Source: Idiomarina piscisalsi
Lineage (GTDB): Bacteria > Pseudomonadota > Gammaproteobacteria > Enterobacterales > Alteromonadaceae
Assembly (NCBI RefSeq): GCF_003987095.1
Contig: NZ_PIQA01000001.1
Location: 434,001 to 498,000 of the forward strand
Reading direction: 5' to 3'
Length of the DNA: 64,000 bases
Of this stretch, positions 1 through 8,194 are shown one piece after another (position 1 is the stretch's first letter; the number at the start of each line of letters is the position of its first letter). The notes under the pieces are model-generated. The model was given only the letters and a program-made list of their open reading frames with translations, ran no database searches and was not told where the DNA came from. The translations under genes were made by a program, and so were the position numbers.

Positions 1-637
1 TAAGGTTAGCGAGCGCATTGCTTTCTATGATGTATTGCCGCATAACGCCACTAACCCCAGCCGTTGTCAGTGAAGGTGTAAACCACTGATCGCCCATACG
101 CCAAAATACATTACCTTGAATAGCCTCTATAACAGTGCCATCACTGGTGCAAACAATTAAGTCATCAACGCCTTTTTCCGACTTTTCAGCACTGAGCAAC
201 ACCTGCTCTAAGCGGTTTAATGTTTTTAGCCCCACAAGCATAGGCTGCTGCGCCAAAACAAAGTCAGCCAACTCAATATCTAGAGGTTTTTGAGGTGTCG
301 GTAATGAGCTTACCTGAATATATTCATTGGCTTCTGCGCGGCTATCAAAGCCATAACCTTGGGCACTATTTCCCCGAGTTATAATCACCTTACATACCCC
401 TTCCCCAACCTCTACAGCCAATGCAGTCAACCGAGCCTTTAAAGTGGTTAATGCAGGGTAATGAATGCGTAAAACGTCGTTGGCATGAGCCAATCTCGCA
501 ATATGTGCGTCTAAGTGCTCTGGGAAAGCATTGAGAATACGAAAGGTTGTAAAATGACCATCGCCAAACTGAAGCCCTCGGTCAAGAGCATCGGGATTAA
601 TTGGGTGAGCATTAAAAAACTGTTTTATCAGTGTCAT
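1..637 (-). CDS. pabC: Aminodeoxychorismate lyase, partial (C-terminus beyond the window)
   Basis: PLP-dependent fold-type IV lyase that converts 4-amino-4-deoxychorismate to p-aminobenzoate and pyruvate for folate synthesis. The reading frame is open from the ATG at 637 to the window edge, about 212 residues of an expected 270. The family N-terminus LQFGDGHFTTFRI is at residues 22-34, and the PLP lysine is probably Lys138 in GLKTLNRLEQ. It follows acpP directly, whereas many gammaproteobacteria have fabF in between. No Shine-Dalgarno is visible: a perfect inverted repeat ends only a few bases before the start. The product is clear; the end cannot be seen. Confidence 0.93.
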   Translation of the reverse strand, partial: MTLIKQFFNAHPINPDALDRGLQFGDGHFTTFRILNAFPEHLDAHIARLAHANDVLRIHYPALTTLKARLTALAVEVGEGVCKVIITRGNSAQGYGFDSRAEANEYIQVSSLPTPQKPLDIELADFVLAQQPMLVGLKTLNRLEQVLLSAEKSEKGVDDLIVCTSDGTVIEAIQGNVFWRMGDQWFTPSLTTAGVSGVMRQYIIESNALANL

Positions 638-643
638 AACGAA

Positions 644-671
644 AATAGGCGGAACCAAGGTTCCGCCTATT
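644..671 (-). terminator. Perfect hairpin between acpP and pabC (terminator or mRNA-stabilising stem)
   Basis: A 28-nt perfect inverted repeat with arms aataggcggaacc/ggttccgcctatt around two bases. On the minus strand it is followed by a short T run (TTTTC). It lies 22 nt past the acpP stop and ends 6 nt before the pabC ATG, so it occupies the place of the pabC ribosome binding site. It may attenuate read-through into pabC, protect the 3' end of acpP mRNA, or both. Confidence 0.6.
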
Positions 672-693
672 GTCTCAATAATTCTCTGAAAAA

Positions 694-933
694 TTAATCG
701 TCAGAGTGATTATTTACGTAATCAATTGCTGCTTGAACAGTTTTGATCTTTTCAGCTTCTTCATCAGGAATTTCAGTTTCAAATTCTTCTTCCAAAGCCA
801 TTACCAATTCAACTGTGTCCAAAGAGTCAGCACCCAGGTCATTCTCAAATGACGCTTCAGGCTTAACTTCTTCTTCTTTAACACCCAGTTGTTCAACAAT
901 GATTTTCTTTACGCGTTCTTCGATAGTACTCAT
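694..933 (-). CDS. acpP: Acyl carrier protein
   Basis: Small acidic carrier of growing acyl chains in type II fatty acid synthesis; cytoplasmic. It has 79 residues, close to the 78 of E. coli AcpP. The 4'-phosphopantetheine site is Ser37 in [11 protein letters not shown]. The SD-like GAGGG lies about 10 nt before the ATG. It is the last fab gene of the minus-strand block, with a 117-bp gap to fabG that may hold its own promoter, as acpP is usually made in excess. Confidence 0.98.
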   Translation of the reverse strand: MSTIEERVKKIIVEQLGVKEEEVKPEASFENDLGADSLDTVELVMALEEEFETEIPDEEAEKIKTVQAAIDYVNNHSDD

Positions 934-1050
934 TTATAATATCCCTCAAATAGTCGTCGCGAGAGTGAAAATTGGCTGTAGTGTAGTGAAACCAGCCTCA
1001 TTAATAAAGTAAAAATTCCGATAAAATTAAGAGGTCGTACCGCTGACCGC

Positions 1051-1785
1051 TTAAACCATCGCCATTCCGCCATTAACGTGAATGGTTTCACCGGTAATAT
1101 AAGCTGCTCCATCTGACGCCAAAAATGTCACCGCAGACGCAATTTCATCTGGCTTGCCTAATCGTGCAGCAGGAATATTAGCAAAAATACTTTCTTTTTG
1201 CTCTTCCGTTAACGCTTTTGTCATATCCGTATCAATAAAGCCCGGTGCCACGCAGTTCACTGTAATACCGCGCGCTGCTACTTCTTTGGCCAAAGACTTA
1301 CTGAAACCAACCAGCCCCGCTTTCGCGGCACAGTAGTTAACCTGCCCAGGGTTCCCTGTCGTACCAACCACTGAACTGATATTAATAATGCGACCATTAC
1401 GACGTTTCATCATGCCACGAACCACCGCTTTACAGACGCGGAAAATAGCCGTCAAGTTGGTATCAATAACCGAGTTCCACTCATCGTCCTTCATGCGCAT
1501 CATTAAGTTGTCGCGAGTAATACCGGCATTATTGACCAGAATATCGATACTACCGAACTCTTTTTCAAGCGACTTTACTGTTTCCTGAACGCTATCAGCG
1601 TCAGTTACGTTCAATGCAATGCCTTTACCGTTATCGCCAAGGTAATCGGAAATAGCGGCGGCCCCTTTGTCTGAGGTTGCGGTTCCTATTACTGTTGCTC
1701 CTTGCTGAACAAGCTGCTGCGCGATTGCTTTGCCAATGCCACGACTAGCTCCTGTTACTAACGCAACTTTATTCTCCAAGCTCAT
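1051..1785 (-). CDS. fabG: 3-oxoacyl-[acyl-carrier-protein] reductase
   Basis: NADPH-dependent SDR that reduces 3-oxoacyl-ACP in each elongation round. The cofactor motif GASRGIG is at residues 12-18 and NNAG at 85-88. The catalytic Ser138, Tyr151 and Lys155 (YCAAK) sit at the same positions as in E. coli. I place the start at the ATG at 1785, giving 244 residues like E. coli FabG; a GTG codon directly before it extends the frame by one residue. AAGGTG upstream serves as the ribosome binding site. It lies between fabD and acpP in the expected order. Confidence 0.97.
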   Translation of the reverse strand: MSLENKVALVTGASRGIGKAIAQQLVQQGATVIGTATSDKGAAAISDYLGDNGKGIALNVTDADSVQETVKSLEKEFGSIDILVNNAGITRDNLMMRMKDDEWNSVIDTNLTAIFRVCKAVVRGMMKRRNGRIINISSVVGTTGNPGQVNYCAAKAGLVGFSKSLAKEVAARGITVNCVAPGFIDTDMTKALTEEQKESIFANIPAARLGKPDEIASAVTFLASDGAAYITGETIHVNGGMAMV

Positions 1786-1799
1786 CACTTATTCACCTT

Positions 1800-2717
1800 T
1801 TAAATTGAATTCAATGCATCAGCGGTGTTTAACGCTGAACAATTAAATGACTTAGTTATACGTTTATTCAAGCCCGTTAATACTTTTCCCGGACCGACTT
1901 CGAATGCTTTTTCCACGTTCATATCAGCGGTTTTCTCAACAGACTCTGTCCAACGCACCGGACAATAAAGCTGTCGGACCAATGCGTCTTTTATCGCTGC
2001 CGGGTCTGTCTCAACCATGACATCAACATTGTTTATAACGTCAATTACCGGTGATTTAACGGTTATATTCGCCAATTCCTGCTTTAATTTTTCAGCAGCT
2101 GGCTTCATTAACGCACAGTGCGAAGGCACGCTAACAGGCAGAGGCAAAACGCGTTTAGCGCCTGCCTCTTTTAATGCTTCGCCCGCACGAGAAACTGCTG
2201 AGGCATGCCCGGCAATAACGACTTGCCCCGGTGAGTTATAATTCACCGGAGTGACAACTTCGCCCTGGGCCTGCTCTTCACAGATTTTCTTAATAACATC
2301 GTTATCTAAACCGATAACGGCTGCCATTGCCCCTTCACCGTCAGCAACAGCTTCCTGCATAAATTTGCCGCGTGCTTCAACGAGTCTAACTGCATCTTTA
2401 AAGTCTATAGCGCCTGCACAAACCAACGCCGAATATTCTCCCAGGCTGTGCCCTGCCATGACCAGGTCATCGCCTAGACCTTTGTCTTTAGCAACACGAT
2501 ATAGCGCAACACTGGCAGTCAGTAACGCAGGTTGAGTGAACTGTGTTTCATTGAGCTGGTTATTGGGGTCTTGCTGCACAAGCTCCCACACATCATAACC
2601 AAGGGCATCGCTTGCCTGTGCGAACGTCTCTTTTATGATCCCAAACTCGTCGGCTAATTCACCAAGCATACCAACGCTCTGCGAGCCTTGCCCCGGGAAA
2701 AATAACGCTGTCGTCAT
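1800..2717 (-). CDS. fabD: Malonyl-CoA:ACP transacylase
   Basis: Transfers malonyl from CoA to ACP for fatty acid elongation. The 305 residues are near the 309 of E. coli. The N-terminal motif FPGQGSQ is at residues 7-13, the nucleophile Ser91 is in GHSLGEYSAL, and the second catalytic residue is His200 in VPSHCALM. It is 10 nt downstream of fabH and 14 nt upstream of fabG, so the three are almost certainly cotranscribed. Confidence 0.97.
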   Translation of the reverse strand: MTTALFFPGQGSQSVGMLGELADEFGIIKETFAQASDALGYDVWELVQQDPNNQLNETQFTQPALLTASVALYRVAKDKGLGDDLVMAGHSLGEYSALVCAGAIDFKDAVRLVEARGKFMQEAVADGEGAMAAVIGLDNDVIKKICEEQAQGEVVTPVNYNSPGQVVIAGHASAVSRAGEALKEAGAKRVLPLPVSVPSHCALMKPAAEKLKQELANITVKSPVIDVINNVDVMVETDPAAIKDALVRQLYCPVRWTESVEKTADMNVEKAFEVGPGKVLTGLNKRITKSFNCSALNTADALNSI

Positions 2718-2727
2718 AACTACCCTC

Positions 2728-3687
2728 TTAATATCGAATTAATGCTGAGCCCCAGGCGAATCCACCACCAAAGGCTTCTAATAATAGGTTCTGCCCACGT
2801 TTAACGCGACCATCTTTAATCGCCCAGTCTAACGCAATTGGCACCGATGCGGCAGATGTATTACCTGTTTTGTCCAAAGTAATAACCACTTGTTCCATCG
2901 ACATGTTTAATTTTTTTGCCGTCGCTTTAATAATGCGCAGGTTCGCCTGGTGTGGTACCAACCAATCCAATTCTTCCGGTGACATCTTATTCGCCGACAA
3001 TGTATCGGTAACCAAGCTACTCAGTTTTGCCACAGCAACTTTGAAGACTTCATTGCCTTTCATGTACATCCAGGCATCGTCTTGCGGGCTAGCTTTGCGG
3101 TTTGCCTGTCTCGCCCCCAGTAAATGACTGTATTCACCCGCGCTGTACAAGTGCGTTGAAACAACACCGGGCTCTTTACTCTGCTCGAGTATGACCGCAC
3201 CGGCCCCGTCACCGAACAGAACCAAGGTGTTTCTGTCGTTGGGGTTACACAGTCGCGCCAGAACATCGGTGCCAATAACTAAAGCACGCTTATATTGACC
3301 GGTTTTAATGAAATTATCGGCGACCGATAGCGCAAAAATAAAGCCTGAACAAGCCGCACCAATATCAAATGCGGGAATATTTGTGACATCGAGCATTCGC
3401 TGAATTTCGCAGGCAGCACTTGGAAACGCATGCTCAGCTGAGGTTGTCGCCACAACGATAACGTCGATATCCTGAGCTTTTAGCTGACTACTTAATAAGG
3501 CTTGTTTCGCAGCTTCATAGCCAAGCGTTGCGGCTGACTCATTCGCGGCTGCAATGCGTCGCTCTTTTATGCCGGTACGTTCAGTAATCCATTCGTCTGA
3601 TGTGTCAACACGGGTGGCAAGATCATCATTTGTAAGACGTTGCTCCGGTAAATAATGACCGGTACCAACAATTCTCGAGTATGTCAT
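2728..3687 (-). CDS. fabH: Beta-ketoacyl-ACP synthase III
   Basis: Thiolase-fold condensing enzyme that starts fatty acid synthesis by joining acetyl-CoA to malonyl-ACP. The Cys-His-Asn triad is visible: Cys113 in GAACSGFIF, His246 in PHQANLR and Asn276 in KTGNTSAAS. The length of 319 residues is typical (E. coli 317). It sits between plsX and fabD. With fabF missing downstream, any FabF-type elongation enzyme must be encoded elsewhere. Confidence 0.97.
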   Translation of the reverse strand: MTYSRIVGTGHYLPEQRLTNDDLATRVDTSDEWITERTGIKERRIAAANESAATLGYEAAKQALLSSQLKAQDIDVIVVATTSAEHAFPSAACEIQRMLDVTNIPAFDIGAACSGFIFALSVADNFIKTGQYKRALVIGTDVLARLCNPNDRNTLVLFGDGAGAVILEQSKEPGVVSTHLYSAGEYSHLLGARQANRKASPQDDAWMYMKGNEVFKVAVAKLSSLVTDTLSANKMSPEELDWLVPHQANLRIIKATAKKLNMSMEQVVITLDKTGNTSAASVPIALDWAIKDGRVKRGQNLLLEAFGGGFAWGSALIRY

Positions 3688-3701
3688 AACAACTCTGCAT
3701 T

Positions 3702-4727
3702 TTAAGGCTGTTCAGATAAGACCGCTTCGACCCTGTTCTTGATTCGGTCAGGAAGCTGCTCGTGCGCCTCTGCTACAGCTTGCTGGATAGCGCTGTAGAA
3801 TGCTTCCGCATTGGCACTTCCGTGGCTTTTAATCACCACTTGGCGCAATCCTATCAAACTTGCTCCGTTGTAGTGGTCGGGCTTCAGCCTGTCCCACGAT
3901 TTATGCGTACGTCGTTGTAAGAATTTGAAGAAAAATCGATACAGCCAATGAGAGTTTAGGGTGTCTCTCATTTGCTCAATAATAAAGGTTGCCAAGCCTT
4001 CGCAGCTTTTTAACGCAATGTTACCGACAAAGCCATCGCAAACGATAACGTCGGAGCGACCACTGAATAAATGGTTGCCTTCAATAAAACCGTTGTAATT
4101 TAAGCCTTCACACTGAGAGAGTCTGACTGCAGCATTACGAACCACATCACTGCCTTTAATTTCTTCTTCCCCCATGTTGAGCAAACTTATTTTCGGCTTT
4201 TCTATGTCCAGTAGGTACTCTGCAGCAACCGACCCCATTACACCAAACTGGAACAAGGTATCGGAATCGCAGCTGGCGTTTGCGCCTAAATCTAATAAAA
4301 ACGACTTACCACCGACACGGTTAGGAATAGCGGTCATCAGCGCAGGCCTTAAAACTCCGGGTAAGGTTTTTACCGTAAAATACGCATTAGTCATTAAGGC
4401 GCCGGTATTACCACCGCAGACCATTGCATGGCATTGTTCATTGGCAAGGGCCTGCAGTGCAAGACGCATAGAAGAATTAGGTTTGCTACGTAACGACTGA
4501 CCAGGTTTGTCGTCCATGAGAATAGTCTGCTCAGCATGAACAAGGCTGACAGCAGTGCTTTCATTGAGGTTGTATTGCTTTAATAGCGGATTTATTTGGT
4601 CTTTGTGACCAAACACTGTGAAGTGGGTATTGGGATAAGTTGAAACAGCTCGTTCCAGAGCTTCAATAACAATAGAGGGGCCATTATCGCCCCCCATTGC
4701 ATCAATCGCTATATTAAGTTCAGGCAT
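3702..4727 (-). CDS. plsX: Phosphate acyltransferase PlsX
   Basis: Makes acyl-phosphate from acyl-ACP, linking fatty acid synthesis to phospholipid assembly; a peripheral membrane enzyme. The family N-terminus is clear ([12 protein letters not shown], residues 6-17), and later motifs such as VCGGNTGAL and CDGFVGN are present. The 341 residues are slightly short of the 356 of E. coli. It is 8 nt downstream of rpmF and 14 nt upstream of fabH, the standard rpmF-plsX-fabH order. Confidence 0.96.
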   Translation of the reverse strand: MPELNIAIDAMGGDNGPSIVIEALERAVSTYPNTHFTVFGHKDQINPLLKQYNLNESTAVSLVHAEQTILMDDKPGQSLRSKPNSSMRLALQALANEQCHAMVCGGNTGALMTNAYFTVKTLPGVLRPALMTAIPNRVGGKSFLLDLGANASCDSDTLFQFGVMGSVAAEYLLDIEKPKISLLNMGEEEIKGSDVVRNAAVRLSQCEGLNYNGFIEGNHLFSGRSDVIVCDGFVGNIALKSCEGLATFIIEQMRDTLNSHWLYRFFFKFLQRRTHKSWDRLKPDHYNGASLIGLRQVVIKSHGSANAEAFYSAIQQAVAEAHEQLPDRIKNRVEAVLSEQP

Positions 4728-4735
4728 AGCCTGTC

Positions 4736-4906
4736 TTACTTATTAACGACCTTGCGACCTTTATAATAACCGTCGGCTGTTACGTGGTGACGACGATGCG
4801 TCTCACCCGTAGTTGAGTCAACCGACAGTGTTGGGCCGTCTATCGCATCGTGTGAACGACGCATGTCGCGTCTTGAACGACTTTTCTTACTTTTTTGAAC
4901 AGCCAT
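4736..4906 (-). CDS. rpmF: 50S ribosomal protein L32
   Basis: A 56-residue basic protein with the L32 N-terminus [20 protein letters not shown] and the ending KGRKVVNK. It is a structural protein of the large ribosomal subunit. It lacks the zinc-binding cysteine pairs of some bacterial L32 proteins, as in E. coli. AGGAGA lies upstream of the ATG as a strong ribosome binding site. It sits between yceD and plsX, the conserved arrangement that couples ribosome and lipid synthesis. Confidence 0.97.
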   Translation of the reverse strand: MAVQKSKKSRSRRDMRRSHDAIDGPTLSVDSTTGETHRRHHVTADGYYKGRKVVNK

Positions 4907-4922
4907 TTACGCTATCTCCTGA

Positions 4923-5450
4923 TTATTTACGCTTTAATTCTTGTAATACGGCAAATGGGTTATCAGATTCGTCTTTATCAGACTCGTCGATTTCGCCCCA
5001 TGTCATCGCATCACGGTCTACCTGACAAGACTTAGCGTCGTGCTTAGGTACTAAAGGCATTGCCAGAATTAATTCATCTTCGATAAGCCCATGCAGATTG
5101 ATTTCACCGAATTCATTCGCCTCGATAGCTTCATAGCTTTCAGGGAAGTCATCAGCCACCTGCCGCTTAGTGACAGGAGCATACGCAAATTGCGCAAAAA
5201 TATCAACTGCTAAAGGCGTATTGCAGCGTTCGCAACGTACTTGAACATGTACCTTTGCGTCACCTGCAAAATAGCTTATGCCTTGTTCATCAATACCAAA
5301 CTCAACTTTGACGTCAGGATCAGGACATGACTCTACGAGCAACTCCTGAAACCGAGTTAACGTTTTTGCTGGTACTAAGCCCTCGTAAATGACCTTTTTA
5401 TTGGCACATTTTACGGGGTCTACCGTTACGGGAATACGAACCTTTTGCAT
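4923..5450 (-). CDS. yceD: DUF177 protein YceD (large-subunit assembly/23S rRNA accumulation)
   Basis: Family YceD/DUF177, found next to rpmF in most bacteria and linked in E. coli to 23S rRNA accumulation; the exact biochemical role is not settled. It has 175 residues. A central Cys pair (RCERCNTPL, about residues 73-81) and an acidic C-terminus are visible. It is the first gene of the yceD-rpmF-plsX-fab block and lies 16 nt upstream of rpmF. The 76-bp gap to maf probably holds the promoter of the block. Confidence 0.93.
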   Translation of the reverse strand: MQKVRIPVTVDPVKCANKKVIYEGLVPAKTLTRFQELLVESCPDPDVKVEFGIDEQGISYFAGDAKVHVQVRCERCNTPLAVDIFAQFAYAPVTKRQVADDFPESYEAIEANEFGEINLHGLIEDELILAMPLVPKHDAKSCQVDRDAMTWGEIDESDKDESDNPFAVLQELKRK

Positions 5451-5526
5451 AGCGCGCGAATGTTACCTTAAGTTGGTGTTCAGTGGCAAGATAAATCGGA
5501 CGTTACCGACAATTATCTACAATTAA

Positions 5527-6120
5527 TTAACTCAGTGGATTAATCCCCTGAGATCTTAGCATATCCAGTAGCGCAATCGTCGGAAGTCCAATAAGAGTAT
5601 TAGGGTCATTCCCTTTCATTTCACTGAACAAACTGACGCCCAGGCCTTCACTTTTAAAACTGCCGGCACAATCAAGCGGTTGCTCTAATTCAACATATCG
5701 AGCTATTTCATCAGCCGTTATATTATCCCGAAAGGTTACGAAGAACGGTTCAATTCGTACTTCGCACTGAGAAGTTTGGGAATTTAATACAGCAAGCCCT
5801 GTATAAAAGGTCACCGTTTTGCCCACAAAGCTTTTTAGCTGCTCAATGGCTTTTTCCTCGGTACCCGGCTTGCCAAGAATTAAGCCGTCGCATACCGCGA
5901 CTTGATCGGAGCCAATAATAATACACGGTTCACCATTTAGTTTTTTTGCCACAGCTTGCGCTTTTTCTTCTGCTAAACGCCCTACCAGCTGCTCTGGCTG
6001 CTCTTCATTAATCGCAGACTCATCAATGTCTGGCTTTACGACGTTATAAATTAAGTGCAGTTTGTCCATTATAGCCCGACGGTATTTTGAACCAGAGCCA
6101 AGCACAAGGGGGAGTGTCAT
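5527..6120 (-). CDS. Maf-family nucleotide pyrophosphatase (YceF-like, probably m7GTP)
   Basis: Maf/HAM1-fold pyrophosphatase that hydrolyses non-canonical nucleoside triphosphates. The N-terminal LGSGSKYRR motif (residues 7-15) and GSDQVAVCDG are family signatures. The position next to yceD-rpmF and the sequence favour the YceF subfamily (7-methyl-GTP) over YhdE. It has 197 residues (E. coli YceF 194). Its ATG overlaps the stop of the upstream HAD gene by 4 nt (ATGA), indicating translational coupling. Confidence 0.92.
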   Translation of the reverse strand: MTLPLVLGSGSKYRRAIMDKLHLIYNVVKPDIDESAINEEQPEQLVGRLAEEKAQAVAKKLNGEPCIIIGSDQVAVCDGLILGKPGTEEKAIEQLKSFVGKTVTFYTGLAVLNSQTSQCEVRIEPFFVTFRDNITADEIARYVELEQPLDCAGSFKSEGLGVSLFSEMKGNDPNTLIGLPTIALLDMLRSQGINPLS

Positions 6121-6776
6121 AACCTCTCCTTTAAAATAAAGTTCGAAAGTTCAGTCAGAGATGACGCAATATATTCAGCACCCGCGGCTTTTAGTTGGTC
6201 GGCCCGATGCGCGCCCATAGTCACGCCAATAGGAAAAACACCAGCGGCACTGGCCATTTTCATATCATGTATTGAGTCGCCCACCATAATTGTATTGTCA
6301 GGCGAGTAGCCTGCCTCATGCATTAATTCTATGAGCATATCTGGGTTCGGCTTGCCTTTTGATTCATTGGCGCAACGGGAATAAGGAAAGAACTGGGCCA
6401 TATTCGTTTCCTGCCACACTCTGTCCAAGCCTCTTCGAGCTTTGCCAGTTGCAACCCCGAGTTGCACATTGTTTGAACGCAACGCTTCCAGCGAGTTAAC
6501 GGCATCGTCAAACATAGGCGATGCTACTGTGTTCAGTGTGACGTATTCGTCTTTGTAACGCTCTAAAAAGGTCTGTTTTTTTTGGGAGTCCAAAACACCA
6601 AAAAGCCTTTCAATAGCAGGCTCCAGACTAAGCCCTATGATATCTTTTGTCGCCTGCTCTGATGGCACTGATAAACCAAGGTGTTCGGCAGTCCGCTGCA
6701 TTGACGAAACGATACGGCCAATGGAATCCATTAAGGTTCCATCCCAGTCAAAGACAACGAATTTAAATTTCGACAT
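6117..6776 (-). CDS. HAD-IA family phosphatase
   Basis: Haloacid-dehalogenase-type hydrolase resembling phosphoglycolate phosphatases. Motif I is FDWDGTLMDS (residues 9-18), with Asp nucleophile and acid, followed by a C1-type helical cap. Motif III lysine is in KGKPNPDM and motif IV in VGDSIHDMKMA. The substrate is not deducible. It sits between rluC (14-nt gap) and maf (4-nt overlap), an arrangement seen in other Alteromonadales and Vibrionales. A housecleaning role beside Maf is conjecture. Confidence 0.88.
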   Translation of the reverse strand: MSKFKFVVFDWDGTLMDSIGRIVSSMQRTAEHLGLSVPSEQATKDIIGLSLEPAIERLFGVLDSQKKQTFLERYKDEYVTLNTVASPMFDDAVNSLEALRSNNVQLGVATGKARRGLDRVWQETNMAQFFPYSRCANESKGKPNPDMLIELMHEAGYSPDNTIMVGDSIHDMKMASAAGVFPIGVTMGAHRADQLKAAGAEYIASSLTELSNFILKERL

Positions 6777-6790
6777 AACGGCAACCTACA

Positions 6791-7738
6791 TCATTGTTTC
6801 GTTAGCTTCGACAGGGTCGCGCTGAGGTTTTCATCTAAGGGCGCTTCGAACTGTACATCTTTTTCCGTTTCAGGGTGCTTAAATGAAAGCTTCCAGGCAT
6901 GTAAGAATAGTCGTTTCAGTCCTTTAGACGCCATTAATTCGTCAAAGTCAGTGTCACCATATTTGGGATCTTTAGCGATGGGGTGACCTGCATGCAGGCA
7001 ATGCACGCGAATTTGGTGCGTCCGGCCAGTCAACGGCGATGCTTCTACAAGGCTTCCCTCGGCATAGCGCTGATAAATACGAAAACGCGTTTGCGACGGT
7101 TTACCCTCTGCACTGACACGAACAACCCGTTCACCAGATTGAAGCGTGTTCTTTTGTAGCGGCGCTTCTATCAAACGCACCCGTTTTTGCCACTGCCCTC
7201 TAACTAACGCCAAATACTGCTTATTCATTTCTTTGTTGCGCAACTGTTCATGCAGTAACTTCAGCACTGAGCGCTTTTTCGCAACCAAAAGAATGCCACT
7301 GGTATCCCTGTCTATTCGATGCACGAGCTCTAAGTGTTTGTCATTAGGCCTTAGTGCCCTAAGTCCTTCAATTAGTCCGAAATTTAGTCCCGAACCACCA
7401 TGCACAGCAAGACCCGAAGGTTTATTGACGACAATAAAAGACGCATCTTCGTAAAGAATGTGCTCTTCCAGGCGGGCTATTTTATCGAGTTTAGCCGAAG
7501 GTAAAGGTGCCTTTTCAGCAACTTTTACCGGCGGAATACGAATTAAGTCGCCACTATTTATTTTATAGTCTGGCTTAGCCCGTTTTTTATTAACCCGCAC
7601 CTCACCTTTACGAATAATTCGATAAACCAGTGACTTCGGCACTTTGTTTAATTGGGCAATAAGGAAATTGTCCAGGCGCTGCCCCGATTCATCGGTCAGT
7701 ACGGTATGCCAACGGACTTTTTGTTGAATGCTTTTCAT
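6791..7738 (-). CDS. rluC: 23S rRNA pseudouridine synthase RluC
   Basis: Isomerises uridines of 23S rRNA (955, 2504 and 2580 in E. coli). An N-terminal S4 RNA-binding domain (about residues 20-75, RLDNFLIAQL...GEVRVN) precedes the RluA-type catalytic domain with Asp143 in HRIDRDTSG. The 315 residues are near the 319 of E. coli. It is divergent from rne across the long leader region, the same pairing as in E. coli. It heads the rluC-HAD-maf group. Confidence 0.95.
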   Translation of the reverse strand: MKSIQQKVRWHTVLTDESGQRLDNFLIAQLNKVPKSLVYRIIRKGEVRVNKKRAKPDYKINSGDLIRIPPVKVAEKAPLPSAKLDKIARLEEHILYEDASFIVVNKPSGLAVHGGSGLNFGLIEGLRALRPNDKHLELVHRIDRDTSGILLVAKKRSVLKLLHEQLRNKEMNKQYLALVRGQWQKRVRLIEAPLQKNTLQSGERVVRVSAEGKPSQTRFRIYQRYAEGSLVEASPLTGRTHQIRVHCLHAGHPIAKDPKYGDTDFDELMASKGLKRLFLHAWKLSFKHPETEKDVQFEAPLDENLSATLSKLTKQ

Positions 7739-8194
7739 GGCGGTATTTTAGCACGCTTCCTAACAATATTCAGTGAAATTAGCGCTTGTATTTTCGGCGT
7801 TTTTCGTGAAATAATTAAGTGTCAAAGTCCATCGTGGATGGCAGACAAAGAAACTAATTCGCGCAATCGTGTCAACAGAGCGACGCATTATCCACATCAG
7901 CATACGGTTGAAAAGTCTTAATCAAAGAGAATAAGCAAAAATCCGAGATGTTGATGGCACGGAAAAAGAACAGAGAAACCTCGCTCAAAAGAAAGAGCGA
8001 TTGCAGACGTAACATATAGCGACAATATGACACCGGATGTAATGGTGTTATCGGCACAGTCAAAATCATTTTAACCACACGTTTCAATGACGGGTGGCAC
8101 AGGCGCTAAGCCTGTACAACAGACGAATTCGATAATCGCACGAGCACCAGAGTGTGTGTGTCATATTGTGGCCCGGAAACATTGAGTCACAGTA
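7739..8194 (+). promoter_or_regulatory. rne leader region with candidate promoter and stem-loops
   Basis: This 456-bp gene-free stretch separates divergent rluC and rne. A candidate sigma70 promoter is TTGTAT (7786-7791), 18 bp, AATAAT (7810-7815), which would give a 5' UTR of roughly 370 nt, close to the long autoregulatory rne leader of E. coli. Simple stem-loops occur at 7981-8000 (TCGCTC/GAGCGA), at about 8030-8048 (ACACC/GGTGT) and at 8099-8115 (ACAGGC/GCCTGT). No convincing ORF is present. The promoter is weak by sequence alone. Confidence 0.45.

Noticed and set aside
743-1012. Open frame antisense to acpP
   Set aside because: Shadow of a highly conserved gene; composition follows the acpP codons, no start signals.
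5460-5489. TTGCCA-N18-TAACAT as promoter of yceD-rpmF-plsX
   Set aside because: The predicted start would be about 3 nt before the yceD ATG, leaving no room for a ribosome binding site.
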